Source of the DNA: Clostridia bacterium
GTDB lineage: Bacteria > Bacillota_A > Clostridia > Oscillospirales > Acutalibacteraceae
Assembly (NCBI GenBank): GCA_009930155.1
Contig: RZYX01000048.1
Location: 1 to 13,502, forward strand
Reading direction: 5' to 3'
DNA: 13,502 nt
Shown here piece by piece: positions 1 to 7,102 of the stretch (position 1 is its first letter; each line of letters opens with the position of its first letter). A program made the translations under genes and the position numbers. The notes below the pieces were generated by a model that did no database searches, was not told the origin of the DNA, and worked only from the letters and a program-made list of their open reading frames with translations.

Positions 1-51
1 CAAACCCTCATCATTATATCAAAAGGAGGTTTTTCTTGTATCTAAAGATTT

Positions 52-60
52 TTATCCACA
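52..60 (+). other. Single DnaA-box match (TTATCCACA)
   Basis: A perfect match to the consensus DnaA 9-mer TTATCCACA, abutting the hairpin at 59-75. No cluster of boxes or AT-rich unwinding element surrounds it, so it is not an origin. It could be a lone DnaA binding site or chance. Confidence 0.25.
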
Positions 61-75
61 CCGGCAGAGCCGGTG
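59..75. other. GC-rich hairpin CACCGGC-AGA-GCCGGTG
   Basis: A perfect 7-bp stem with a 3-base loop. On the plus strand it is followed by TTATTTGT, a weak U-tract, so it may be a terminator for a gene left of the window. Its role is uncertain. Confidence 0.4.
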
Positions 76-102
76 GTTATTTGTCCTAAAGAGTACAAAT
101 TA

Positions 103-134
103 ACACACACCTCTTACGGGGTGTGTGTTTTGTT
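103..134. terminator. Rho-independent terminator, possibly bidirectional
   Basis: ACACACACC pairs with GGTGTGTGT around a short loop (TTAC after two further weak pairs). The plus-strand exit is TTTTGTT. The minus-strand exit (TTAATTTG) is poorer in U. It sits about 65 bases past the stop of the minus-strand ATPase gene and may serve both that gene and a plus-strand gene outside the window. Confidence 0.55.
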
Positions 135-195
135 ATAACAAATAAAAATATTTCAATTTTAGTTGCTCTCATAAAAAACTCTTTTATATAAAAAG

Positions 196-1263
196 TTAGA
201 ATCCTATATCTCTTATTAATTTATCTGCCTTATCATCCACAGCATCAAAGTTCATTGCTTCAATATAATAACTCTCAAGCTTATCGTGTGTTTGCTTTGC
301 TGATTTAAGTAACTTTATTGCTTCGTTTTGAAGGTCGTTACCCGCTTTTTTATTAAATTTCATTCTGTACTTATGATTTTTAATCCCTACAGAATCCATA
401 AATCGTCTTGCATGTATTTTCTTTATAGGCAATATGTCCTCAACCGTCTGTTCCCGTACAAATGCAAGAGAAAGCTCTGGCACAAGCACTTGGTCAATAC
501 CCGTTACAAACGTTGGTGAAGGGCAAACAATGACACTATAACCACACCCTTGTGCATATTCCGCAACGAGCTTTAATATATGCTCACTCGTGTCGCCTAT
601 GCAATCATCAATTAAAACAATTCTCTCACACATATCTTTTATAGTTGATTCAAAAGTCATAAGTCCATTTGGTGTAACGGCAGACAGCATTCTTCTTTTT
701 GCCTTTTTTCCAACTGCCGCACAGCCTAGCTCACGCCGTGCCAAACGCACAGAGTAATTTATTAGCTTCTCGTAATCTGTGTATTGTGATACTATTTTTC
801 TGCTATCTGAAAGCAACGCACTCGACGCACTCAAAAACCTTTGTGCTCGCTGGTGATACCCTGAATTTTCTACGGTTAACGCTTTAATTTCATCTGCATT
901 TTTTCTTAGTTTATCTGCATCCCAGCACTCACCAAGATTTACAATCTGCTCAACACACCCTGGAAATCTTGGCTCAACAATATGCGGTGCTGTGCCATCC
1001 GCTATGCATACCTTAATTTGTGGAAATATAACAGCATCAAGAGACTCAGGGTCTGATGAGCAATAAATCAGCTCACACTCTATGCCCTCTTGCTGTGCTT
1101 TCTTTGCAACTTTTTTCATAACTCCCGATTTCCCTGTTCCAGGGCCACCTTTTATTATGTATGCTTTGCTGTTTTCAAATGGGTCATAAAGTTCATCAAA
1201 CAGTGAAAAAAATCCAATCGACGAGTTCGTTCCCAAAAAATATTTCATTTGACCTTGCTGCAT
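196..1263 (-). CDS. P-loop ATPase, PRK06851-like, with degenerate second P-loop
   Basis: A 355-residue protein with a clear Walker A motif, GGPGTGKS at residues 39-46, followed by a strand and a CSSDPESLDAV segment (68-78) and the ADGTAPHIVEP segment (88-98). I recognise these as typical of the uncharacterised clostridial/bacillar ATPase family PRK06851. The second half (about 193-270) looks like a repeat of the first: AVTPNG..TF aligns with the start of module 1, and PSPTFVTGIDQVLVPEL with SSDPESLDAVIFPQI. Where the second P-loop should be, residues 219-226 read DDCIGDTS, lacking the GxxxxGK lysine, so only one nucleotide site is likely to work. The ATG at 1263 has a strong AAGGGGGG Shine-Dalgarno sequence; a second ATG five codons later is less well placed. 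The biological role is unknown. It appears monocistronic, lying downstream of an IS30 element, with no convincing promoter found. Confidence 0.82.
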   Translation of the reverse strand: MQQGQMKYFLGTNSSIGFFSLFDELYDPFENSKAYIIKGGPGTGKSGVMKKVAKKAQQEGIECELIYCSSDPESLDAVIFPQIKVCIADGTAPHIVEPRFPGCVEQIVNLGECWDADKLRKNADEIKALTVENSGYHQRAQRFLSASSALLSDSRKIVSQYTDYEKLINYSVRLARRELGCAAVGKKAKRRMLSAVTPNGLMTFESTIKDMCERIVLIDDCIGDTSEHILKLVAEYAQGCGYSVIVCPSPTFVTGIDQVLVPELSLAFVREQTVEDILPIKKIHARRFMDSVGIKNHKYRMKFNKKAGNDLQNEAIKLLKSAKQTHDKLESYYIEAMNFDAVDDKADKLIRDIGF

Positions 1264-1343
1264 TGCGTTACCCCCCTTATGCTAACATCTTATTCCAGCA
1301 AATCTTAATATGACACAATTAAATAATTGCCTTTTTATTTATT

Positions 1344-2433
1344 GATAGATTGTCAAGTTAAGTGCAACACCTATGCAAAATAGAGTTGATAACCTCAGTT
1401 GGAGTTCTCCAACCAAGTCTTTTACGAGGGCGATTGTTGATAAGATTTACAACATCGTTTAAATCATCTTGTGACACATTGGCTAAAGATGTGCCTTTGG
1501 GGAAAAACTGCCGAATCAATCCGTTCGTATTTTCGTTTGTTCCTCGTTGCCACGGAGCGTGAGGGTCACAAAAGTATACTGACATATCGGTTTGTTTTGC
1601 AAGTTCTTGATGATGCGTAAACTCCTTACCGTTATCCACCGTGAAGCTCTTTTTTATGGAAGTCGGAATCTCTTTAAAAGCGTCAACAGTAGCTCGATTG
1701 AATATTCTATCTTTTCTATCCGTTAGATAAAATGCAACTAAATATCCAGATACTCGTTCAACATGAGTGCCAAAACAACCGGTTTTTCGTTTACCAAGTA
1801 CAGTGTCGCTCTCCCAATGTCCTGCCTCTGTTCTGTTGTTTGCCGATTCAGGACGGTCATGGATAGAAACGGTGTTCTGTATCTTACCACGTTTATCAGA
1901 TGTTTTGCGTTTTTTGTATTTCCACTTAAAACGCATGATTTTCTTTAATTGTCTTGGAAGAACTCCATTATCAATAGCTCGATATATGGTAACGAAAGAT
2001 AATGAAAATGGTTGCTTTTCCAGCTTGGCTCTTTCGCAAATCTGTTCTGGCGTCCATCGGAGTTCCATGCGTTCAAGCACATAGCTTTTTATCGTTTCAT
2101 CTAATAACTTTGGTGTTTTGCCACATTGCTTCTTTCGCTTAGAATAAAGCTTTTGAGCATGATGTGCTGCATAAACTCCATTTTTGTAACTGTTACGCTT
2201 AAATTCACGACTTACACTGGATGGCGACCGCTTAAGTATTCGTGCAATAGCACGAATACTTAAGCCATGTTCTAATAAACATCTTGCTTTTTCTCGTTCT
2301 TCAATGGTAAAATGGGTGTAGCGATTCATTTTGCTTTCTCCTGTTCTTTTGGTTGTCATTCAACTACCATTTTACAGGATTGCGAGATGTTTCGCTATCT
2401 TTTTATGTGTTGCACTTATATTGTAAACCTATC
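1344..2433 (-). mobile_element. Intact IS30-family insertion sequence, 1090 bp
   Basis: Terminal inverted repeats lie at 1344-1370 and 2407-2433. They match at 22 of 27 positions, and the inner 12 bases (TAAGTGCAACAC) are identical. They enclose one full-length DDE transposase, and the left repeat overlaps its stop codon. Flanking bases are TT on both sides, consistent with a 2-base target duplication but uninformative in this T-rich context. Length and structure fit IS30. The element looks capable of transposition. It lies in the gap between the MerR gene and the ATPase gene and breaks neither. Confidence 0.88.
1358..2329 (-). CDS. IS30-family transposase
   Basis: A 323-residue DDE transposase. 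An N-terminal helix-turn-helix (about residues 7-46, FTIEEREKARCLLEHGLSIR onward) binds the element ends. The integrase core carries D175 in HWESDTVLG, D232 in FTVDNGKEF and E266 in RGTNENTNG. The 33-residue D-E spacing is typical of IS30. C-terminal NNRPRKRLGWRTP is also a family hallmark. I chose the ATG at 2329 because AGGAG lies 8 bases upstream; an in-frame ATG at 2359 has no such site. There are no frameshifts or internal stops. The last codons lie inside the left inverted repeat. Confidence 0.93.
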   Translation of the reverse strand: MNRYTHFTIEEREKARCLLEHGLSIRAIARILKRSPSSVSREFKRNSYKNGVYAAHHAQKLYSKRKKQCGKTPKLLDETIKSYVLERMELRWTPEQICERAKLEKQPFSLSFVTIYRAIDNGVLPRQLKKIMRFKWKYKKRKTSDKRGKIQNTVSIHDRPESANNRTEAGHWESDTVLGKRKTGCFGTHVERVSGYLVAFYLTDRKDRIFNRATVDAFKEIPTSIKKSFTVDNGKEFTHHQELAKQTDMSVYFCDPHAPWQRGTNENTNGLIRQFFPKGTSLANVSQDDLNDVVNLINNRPRKRLGWRTPTEVINSILHRCCT

Positions 2434-2540
2434 TTTTTTAAATATAAATATTTGACATTTTTATAATAATAGCAAATTTGTTCTGTGTGACAAATCGACA
2501 CCCTACAAAATTGCTAGGAACTTATAGGACTACCGAAACG

Positions 2541-2562
2541 AAGCTTTTTATAAAAAAAGCTT
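2541..2562. other. AT-rich hairpin AAGCTTTTT / AAAAAGCTT
   Basis: A 9-bp perfect stem with a 4-base loop in the otherwise empty 2434-2670 gap. No coding sequence is supported in this gap. Function is unknown; it may be the remnant of a terminator. Confidence 0.3.
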
Positions 2563-2613
2563 GATGTATCTTACCGTTTGCATACATATTTAAACCCATT
2601 TCATCATAATTTA

Positions 2614-2648
2614 ACCCCTAACCGTTATTTACGGTTGGGGGTGTTTTT
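2614..2648. terminator. Hairpin terminator after the MerR/TipAS gene
   Basis: ACCCCTAACCGT pairs with ACGGTTGGGGGT across a TATTT loop, with one wobble. It starts about 28 bases beyond the stop of the minus-strand MerR gene. The plus-strand exit has the better U-tract (GTTTTTAAAT) and the minus-strand exit is TTAAATTA, so it may act in both directions. Confidence 0.55.
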
Positions 2649-2670
2649 AAATATTAAATTACTCTGCAAA

Positions 2671-3414
2671 TCAGCCATGCAGACGGCAATATTCCTTTAT
2701 AGCATCGCGCATGAACTGTGCCGTGCCCTCGCCAAACTGATCAATGTTATTTTTAAATCTTTCATCATACACATACATATCCGCAAGCGAAAATAAAATT
2801 TCATTCGTGCATTTATAAAAATTATTTGTAATATAGTCCTGCCAGGTTTTAACCATTTCTAAGACCTCCGGCTCACTTGAGTTTTTATCCGTGTTTTGTG
2901 CGAACCATAAAAAAATCTTTGATGATTTCTCATTTATCTTTGTCCACTCTTTTGAACCATAATTTTTAGTTCTTTGCTCACTTTCAGCATACGCCGAAGT
3001 GTTACCCCATTTTTCTTTTACTTCTTCGGCAAACTCTTTTTTTGCCTTCTCCATTTGACTCATATCAAATTCTTTAAAGCTCATAGTACTCTCCCCTTTC
3101 AATGTTTTATCTATCAGGTTTATCAATTTTTTCAGTCTCTTTTGCTTTAACCCAAGCAGGTGTTTTTGATTTTGCAGTGCCTGTATTTTATCATAATTTG
3201 AGCTTGAAAGAATCTGTGCAATCTCTTCAAGCGTAAATTCCAGCTCACGATAAAACATAATTTGCTGCAAAAACTCAACATCAGCATCATCATAAAAACG
3301 ATAACCTGCATCGCTTATTTCGCTCGGGCATAAAAGCCCAATTTCATCATAATAATGCAATGTACGAACACTCACACCCGTAAGCTTAGAAACTTTTCCA
3401 ACAGACATTTTCAT
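2671..3414 (-). CDS. MerR-family regulator with TipAS drug-binding domain (TipAL-like)
   Basis: A 247-residue one-component transcription activator. The N-terminal winged helix is typical MerR (SVGKVSKLTGVSVRTLHYYD, residues 3-22, then the GYRFYDD wing near 37-43). A dimerisation helix follows (about 75-108). The C-terminal half (about 120-245) resembles the TipAS/Mta antibiotic-recognition domain, with W136, the SKEWTKI segment and the ADMYVYDERFKNNID..GEGTAQF helices. Members bind thiopeptides or other hydrophobic drugs and activate their own and efflux promoters. I start at the ATG at 3414 because AGGAGG lies 7 bases upstream; a TTG six codons earlier falls before that site. The gene has its own MerR-type promoter and a well-placed internal start (see those entries). 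No efflux gene is adjacent, so its targets other than itself are not visible. Inducer unknown. Confidence 0.87.
   Translation of the reverse strand: MKMSVGKVSKLTGVSVRTLHYYDEIGLLCPSEISDAGYRFYDDADVEFLQQIMFYRELEFTLEEIAQILSSSNYDKIQALQNQKHLLGLKQKRLKKLINLIDKTLKGESTMSFKEFDMSQMEKAKKEFAEEVKEKWGNTSAYAESEQRTKNYGSKEWTKINEKSSKIFLWFAQNTDKNSSEPEVLEMVKTWQDYITNNFYKCTNEILFSLADMYVYDERFKNNIDQFGEGTAQFMRDAIKEYCRLHG
3082..3098 (-). promoter_or_regulatory. Internal Shine-Dalgarno and ATG for a TipAS-like short form
   Basis: Within the MerR gene, AAGGGGAG (3098-3091) stands 6 bases before an in-frame ATG (3084-3082, codon 111). This is exactly at the linker between the DNA-binding half and the TipAS domain. Translation from here would give a 137-residue protein of only the ligand-binding domain. 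The same arrangement is known for tipA of Streptomyces lividans. Confidence 0.55.
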
Positions 3415-3437
3415 GCCGATCCCTCCTGACAAAACAA

Positions 3438-3468
3438 ATTATAAACTATGACGTAGCGGTAGAGTCAA
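3438..3468 (-). promoter_or_regulatory. MerR-type promoter with 19-bp spacer
   Basis: On the minus strand, TTGACT (3468-3463) and TATAAT (3443-3438) are separated by 19 bases, the over-long spacing that MerR-family activators correct by DNA distortion. The spacer contains an imperfect dyad, ACTCTACCG-CTA-CGTCATAGT. The predicted start leaves a leader of under 20 bases carrying AGGAGG. Autoregulation is likely. Confidence 0.78.
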
Positions 3469-3562
3469 TACTTTTTATTTTATCATAACATAAAGTAGCT
3501 TAAGTCAATTATTTTATAATTATTTAAATCTATTTTAACATTGCCTAAACTCGTTTAGATTT

Positions 3563-3680
3563 GTGTATGTTCATTTCTTTGGTCGCCAAAGAAACTAACC
3601 AAAGAAAAGCGACACAGGGGAAACCCTCTGTTCGCTTTCAGTCGGTTTTCCCCCGTAACCCCCATCCAGTAGATTTCGAA
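3563..3680 (-). repeat. Palindromic intergenic repeat, copy D (inverted)
   Basis: The reverse complement of this stretch matches the three copies at 7764-8290 over essentially their full length, with more divergence. Both internal hairpins are recognisable: CGGGGGAAAACC against GGGTTTCCCCTG, and TTTCTTTGGCGACCAAAGAAA, which is perfect. It lies between serS and the MerR gene, about 4 kb from the array. Confidence 0.85.
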
Positions 3681-3744
3681 CGAATAAAAATTATCTTCGT
3701 TATTTATTAGTGTCTTTTGATTTATTTAAGTTTAAATTCACCTC

Positions 3745-3767
3745 ATTTCTTTGGCGAGCAAAGAAAT
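3745..3767. repeat. Partial palindromic repeat, copy E
   Basis: ATTTCTTTG..CAAAGAAAT with a GCGAG centre repeats only the second hairpin of the palindromic element. It stands 64 bases from copy D, downstream of serS. It is probably a decayed or truncated copy. Confidence 0.65.
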
Positions 3768-3796
3768 GCACCCCAAAAACTTTATAAATACAACGC

Positions 3797-3825
3797 AAAA
3801 GGACCATATCAAATTGATATAGTCC
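3797..3825 (-). terminator. Terminator of the parA-parB-serS operon
   Basis: On the minus strand GGACTATATCAA pairs with TTGATATGGTCC, with one wobble, followed by TTTTGCGTT. The hairpin begins 30 bases after the serS stop. The U-tract is short. Confidence 0.65.
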
Positions 3826-3854
3826 CTAAAACATTAAATATTAAAAACAACTTG

Positions 3855-5123
3855 TCAGCCGATTTTTTTAACACCCATATAAGGAACAAGTGCCTCTGGA
3901 ACAGTTATTGTTCCGTCTGCATTCTGGTAATTTTCCAAAATTGCAGCGGTAGTTCTGCCTATTGCAACACCCGAACCATTAAGAGTATGAACAAGCTGTG
4001 CCTTGTCCTTTGAATCCTTTTTAAATCGTATTGCTGCTCTGCGTGCCTGAAAGTCCTCAAAATTAGAGCAAGACGAAATCTCAACATATCTATTGTAAGA
4101 AGGCATCCAAACCTCTATATCATAAGTCTTTGCAGATGAAAATCCAATATCGCCAGTGCTAAGTGCAACAACTCTATAAGGAAGTCCAAGAAGCTTTAAC
4201 ACTCTTTCTGCATCGTTTGTAAGCTTTTCAAGTTCCTCATAAGAATCCTCTGGATTTGCAAACTTAACAAGCTCAACTTTATTAAACTGGTGCTGACGAA
4301 TAAGCCCTCTTGTGTCCCTTCCTGCACTACCCGCCTCTGCTCTAAAGCAAGCAGAATAAGCACAATATCTAATAGGCAAATCTTTGCCGTCCAAAATCTC
4401 GTCTCTATACATATTTGTAACAGGAACTTCGGCGGTAGGAATAAGAAAGTAGTCATCTGTTGTTTTAAATGCATCATCCTCAAACTTTGGAAGCTGACCT
4501 GTGCCTGTCATTGATGCTCTATTAACCAAAAAAGGTGGCAAAATTTCTGTGTATCCATTTGCAGTGTGGGTGTCAAGATAAAGGTTTATTATCGCCCTTT
4601 CAAGCCTTGCTCCAAATCCCTTATAAAAGGTAAAGCGTGCGCCAGTTACCTTTGCTGCTGTTTCTGGGTCAAGTATTCCAAGGCTTGCACCCAAATCCCA
4701 ATGAGCCTTTGCCTCAAAGTCAAAACTTCTAGGCTCGCCAACTTTTCTTACCTCAACATTTTCACTTTCATCCTTGCCAATTGGCACGCTTGAGTGAGGA
4801 ATGTTTGGAAACTCATACATAATATTCTTTTGCTTTTCTTCAAGCTGGCTCAATTTTTCATCATTCTTTTTGATAGTATCTTTAAGCTCACTCATTTTTG
4901 CAAAAATTTCAGTAACATCGCCCCCATCTTTTTTAATTTTGGGGATTTCTCTGCTCGCCTCATTTTGCTCATTACGCAAAACATCGCAAGCCGTCATTAT
5001 AGCCCTTCTCTGCTCATCTATTGCAAGCACCTCGTCAACAAGTGCATCCATATTTTTATTGCGTGAACGCATAGCGTCCTTTACCCTTTGCGGATTTTCT
5101 CTAACTGCTTTAATATCAAGCAT
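3855..5123 (-). CDS. serS: Seryl-tRNA synthetase
   Basis: A 422-residue class II synthetase that charges tRNA-Ser (and tRNA-Sec) with serine in the cytoplasm. The N-terminal long coiled-coil arm (about residues 28-103) contacts the tRNA variable arm. Catalytic features are TAEVP (230-234), motif 2 [20 protein letters not shown] (260-279) and motif 3 [19 protein letters not shown] (382-400). The length is normal. The ATG at 5123 is preceded by GGAG at 8 bases; an in-frame GTG three codons earlier lies inside that ribosome site and was rejected. It follows parB by 27 bases with no promoter or T-box leader between, so it is probably co-transcribed with parAB, and a hairpin terminator follows. 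Confidence 0.97.
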   Translation of the reverse strand: MLDIKAVRENPQRVKDAMRSRNKNMDALVDEVLAIDEQRRAIMTACDVLRNEQNEASREIPKIKKDGGDVTEIFAKMSELKDTIKKNDEKLSQLEEKQKNIMYEFPNIPHSSVPIGKDESENVEVRKVGEPRSFDFEAKAHWDLGASLGILDPETAAKVTGARFTFYKGFGARLERAIINLYLDTHTANGYTEILPPFLVNRASMTGTGQLPKFEDDAFKTTDDYFLIPTAEVPVTNMYRDEILDGKDLPIRYCAYSACFRAEAGSAGRDTRGLIRQHQFNKVELVKFANPEDSYEELEKLTNDAERVLKLLGLPYRVVALSTGDIGFSSAKTYDIEVWMPSYNRYVEISSCSNFEDFQARRAAIRFKKDSKDKAQLVHTLNGSGVAIGRTTAAILENYQNADGTITVPEALVPYMGVKKIG

Positions 5124-5150
5124 AAAAAACACTCCATTTCAATTATTTTA

Positions 5151-6023
5151 CTATATATTTTTTTCTGCATCCAGCTGCTTTGAAAGCTGTGCTAAATCGT
5201 CTTTACCAAAAAACTCAAACTCTATTGTTCCTCTTGAACCTTTCCCAACATACACCTTAACTTTTCTGCCAAGTGTTTGAGAAAGTGCAAGCTCAACCTC
5301 GTCAAAGAATGTATCACGGCGTTTTACACGCTTTCCAGCCTTTTGCAAATCTTCCTTGCTGCCTAATTTTACAATCCTTTCAACCTCTCTAACAGAAAGG
5401 TCGTTTTCAACTGCATCGTTTGCAACTTCTATCATATCTTCCTCACTAGTGAAGGAAAGAAGTGCCCTTGCATGCCCCGCAGAAAGCTTGCCATCTCTTG
5501 CAAGAATTCGTACTTGCTCAGGCAAATTTAAAAGCCTAAGAGAGTTTGCAATTGCAGGTCGTGAACGGCCAACTCTTGCCGCCACATCCTCTTGTGTAAG
5601 ACCATAACTATCAATAAGCAACTTTAAACCCTCTGCTTCTTCAATTGGATTCAAGTCCTCTCTTTGCAAGTTTTCAACAAGAGCAATCTCCATTGCCTGC
5701 TCGTCCGTCATTTCTTTTATAACAACAGGAACCTCTACAAGCCCCGCTATTCTGGACGCTCTCCAGCGTCTTTCACCTGCAACCAATTGATATGAACCAT
5801 CATGCATTGGGCGAACAAGTAGTGGCTGCAAAACACCATTTCTCTCAATGCTTTGAGCAAGCTCTCCAAGTGCTTTTTCGTCAAAAGTCTTTCTAGGCTG
5901 TTCTTTGTTTGGCTCAATTTCATTAAGCCTTAATTTTACGGCACTTGTGCCACTAATATTTTCAACTGCATTTTCTGTAAAAAGAGCATCAAGCCCTTTT
6001 CCCAATCCGCCTTTTTTAGCCAT
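5151..6023 (-). CDS. parB: Chromosome partitioning protein ParB (Spo0J)
   Basis: A 290-residue CTP-dependent DNA clamp that loads at parS and spreads to form the origin partition complex. The N-terminal GLGKGLDALF is the conserved ParA-stimulating segment. The CTP-binding core has GERRWRA (83-89) and ENLQREDLNP (117-126). The helix-turn-helix at about 142-167 is LTQEDVAARVGRSRPAIANS. The parS-type specificity positions are R155 and G183, the counterparts of Caulobacter ParB R173 and G201. The C-terminal dimerisation region follows a lysine/arginine-rich linker near 228-237. Start: the ATG at 6023 has GAGGTG 6 bases upstream; a GTG three codons earlier is inside that site. It is 15 bases downstream of parA and 27 upstream of serS, in one operon. 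Two perfect parS sites are in the window. Confidence 0.96.
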   Translation of the reverse strand: MAKKGGLGKGLDALFTENAVENISGTSAVKLRLNEIEPNKEQPRKTFDEKALGELAQSIERNGVLQPLLVRPMHDGSYQLVAGERRWRASRIAGLVEVPVVIKEMTDEQAMEIALVENLQREDLNPIEEAEGLKLLIDSYGLTQEDVAARVGRSRPAIANSLRLLNLPEQVRILARDGKLSAGHARALLSFTSEEDMIEVANDAVENDLSVREVERIVKLGSKEDLQKAGKRVKRRDTFFDEVELALSQTLGRKVKVYVGKGSRGTIEFEFFGKDDLAQLSKQLDAEKNI

Positions 6024-6038
6024 TCTTTTCACCTCTAT

Positions 6039-6803
6039 TTATTCGTTCTGCTCTATAAACTCTTTTGCCAATCCCTCATAAGCAGAACTACCCTTAGATA
6101 ACCTATCATAGTACATTACAGGTTGTCCAAAACTTGGAGCTTCCGAAAGCCGAACATTCCTTGGCACAACTGTTTTAAACACTTTGTTTGGAAAAAACTT
6201 TTTAACCTCTTCCACAACCTGTTGTGTAAGATTAAGTCTTCCATCATACATAGTGAGGATAACGCCCTCTAACTCAATGTGAGAATTATAAAGCCTTTTA
6301 ACTTGCCTAACAGTTGACATAAGCTGTGAAAGACCCTCCAAAGCATAGTATTCACACTGAATGGGAACCATAATCGTGTCTGCCGCACATAGTGCATTAA
6401 GCGTTATTAAGCCCAATGACGGCGGACAATCCATAAATATGTAATCATATTTCTCTTTGACATATGCAAGAGAAAGTTTAAGCTTTGTCTCACGATTTTT
6501 AATCTCAACAAGTTCAAGCTCTGCACCAGCAAGATTCATATTAGCAGGCAATATATCAACATTTTCAAACTGACTTATTTTAATAACATCACTTGCTTTT
6601 GCATCATTTATAAGAATATCATAGGCTGAAAATTGAAGTTGCCTTTTTTCAATGCCCATTCCACTGGTTGCATTACCCTGTGGATCAATGTCAACTAAAA
6701 GCACCTTTTTGCCTTTTGCTCCAACTGCGGCAGCAAGGTTAACAGCTGTTGTGGTTTTTCCAACCCCGCCCTTTTGGTTAACTATAGCTATAGTTTTGCC
6801 CAT
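6039..6803 (-). CDS. parA: Chromosome partitioning ATPase ParA (Soj)
   Basis: A 254-residue deviant Walker ATPase that dimerises on the nucleoid with ATP and is stimulated by ParB. In Firmicutes it also controls DnaA. KGGVGKTT at 11-18 carries the signature lysine K11 as well as K16. DIDPQGN (38-44) is the A' motif, and FMDCPPSLG (123-131) is Walker B. PRNVRLSEAPSFGQP (214-228) is the conserved Soj C-terminal segment. There is no N-terminal helix-turn-helix, so it is the chromosomal type. AGGAAAGGA lies upstream of the ATG. It leads the parA-parB-serS operon, with a perfect parS just upstream of its promoter. Confidence 0.97.
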   Translation of the reverse strand: MGKTIAIVNQKGGVGKTTTAVNLAAAVGAKGKKVLLVDIDPQGNATSGMGIEKRQLQFSAYDILINDAKASDVIKISQFENVDILPANMNLAGAELELVEIKNRETKLKLSLAYVKEKYDYIFMDCPPSLGLITLNALCAADTIMVPIQCEYYALEGLSQLMSTVRQVKRLYNSHIELEGVILTMYDGRLNLTQQVVEEVKKFFPNKVFKTVVPRNVRLSEAPSFGQPVMYYDRLSKGSSAYEGLAKEFIEQNE

Positions 6804-6827
6804 TTAAACATTCCTTTCCTAACGATA

Positions 6828-6842
6828 TGTTTATTATAAACA
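6828..6842. promoter_or_regulatory. Perfect dyad TGTTTA-TTA-TAAACA in the parA leader
   Basis: A 15-base perfect inverted repeat between the predicted parA promoter and the parA ribosome site. It could be an operator. It also contains a TATAAT on the minus strand, which has no good -35 partner. Confidence 0.35.
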
Positions 6843-6873
6843 CTAATCTTTGAATTAATACGATATGGGTAAT

Positions 6874-6901
6874 ATTATATCACAAGTTAATGTGTTTTCA
6901 A
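6874..6901 (-). promoter_or_regulatory. Predicted promoter of parA-parB-serS
   Basis: On the minus strand TTGAAA (6901-6896) and TATAAT (6879-6874) are 16 bases apart, giving a leader of about 60 bases before parA. The parS site starts 12 bases upstream of the -35, so ParB loading there could affect this promoter. Confidence 0.6.
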
Positions 6902-6913
6902 AGTCCTTTTGTA

Positions 6914-6929
6914 TGTTTCACGTGAAACA
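6914..6929. promoter_or_regulatory. parS site, perfect consensus
   Basis: TGTTTCACGTGAAACA is the full 16-base palindromic bacterial parS consensus bound by ParB/Spo0J. It lies between the divergent parA and VanZ-like genes. Confidence 0.97.
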
Positions 6930-6975
6930 AAATGGTTTCATATGTGTCTTGCTGATTGTATAAAAGCATTTATTG

Positions 6976-7004
6976 TTTACATGGTTTATGGTGTATGGTA
7001 TAAT
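6976..7004 (+). promoter_or_regulatory. Predicted promoter of the VanZ-like gene
   Basis: TTTACA (6976-6981), 17 bases, then TATAAT (6999-7004). The dyad ATGGT-ATAATA-ACCAT (6995-7010) overlaps the -10, and GGATA-ATA-TATCC (7016-7028) covers the initial transcribed region. Both could be operators, but these tracts are very AT-rich. Confidence 0.6.
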
Positions 7005-7102
7005 AACCATATAATGGATAATATATCCTGTTATATATTTCTTGCTTATTAGCTTTATATTTACAAGTAAAAAGCAGTTATATGGAGGTGAAAATTAATC
7101 TT

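Noticed and set aside
1351..1356. Outward-facing TTGACA in the left IS end as a hybrid promoter for the ATPase gene
   Set aside because: No acceptable -10 hexamer occurs 15-19 bases downstream on the minus strand.
1633..1641. Second DnaA-like box TTATCCACC
   Set aside because: One mismatch and located inside the transposase codons for the conserved VDNG segment, so coincidental.
3717..4013. Plus-strand 98-codon open frame starting near repeat copy E
   Set aside because: It runs through the repeat fragment, the serS terminator and the antisense of serS, with no ribosome site; serS is unambiguous.
5124..5150. T-box riboswitch before serS
   Set aside because: Only 27 bases separate parB from serS, too short for a T-box, and there is no terminator there.
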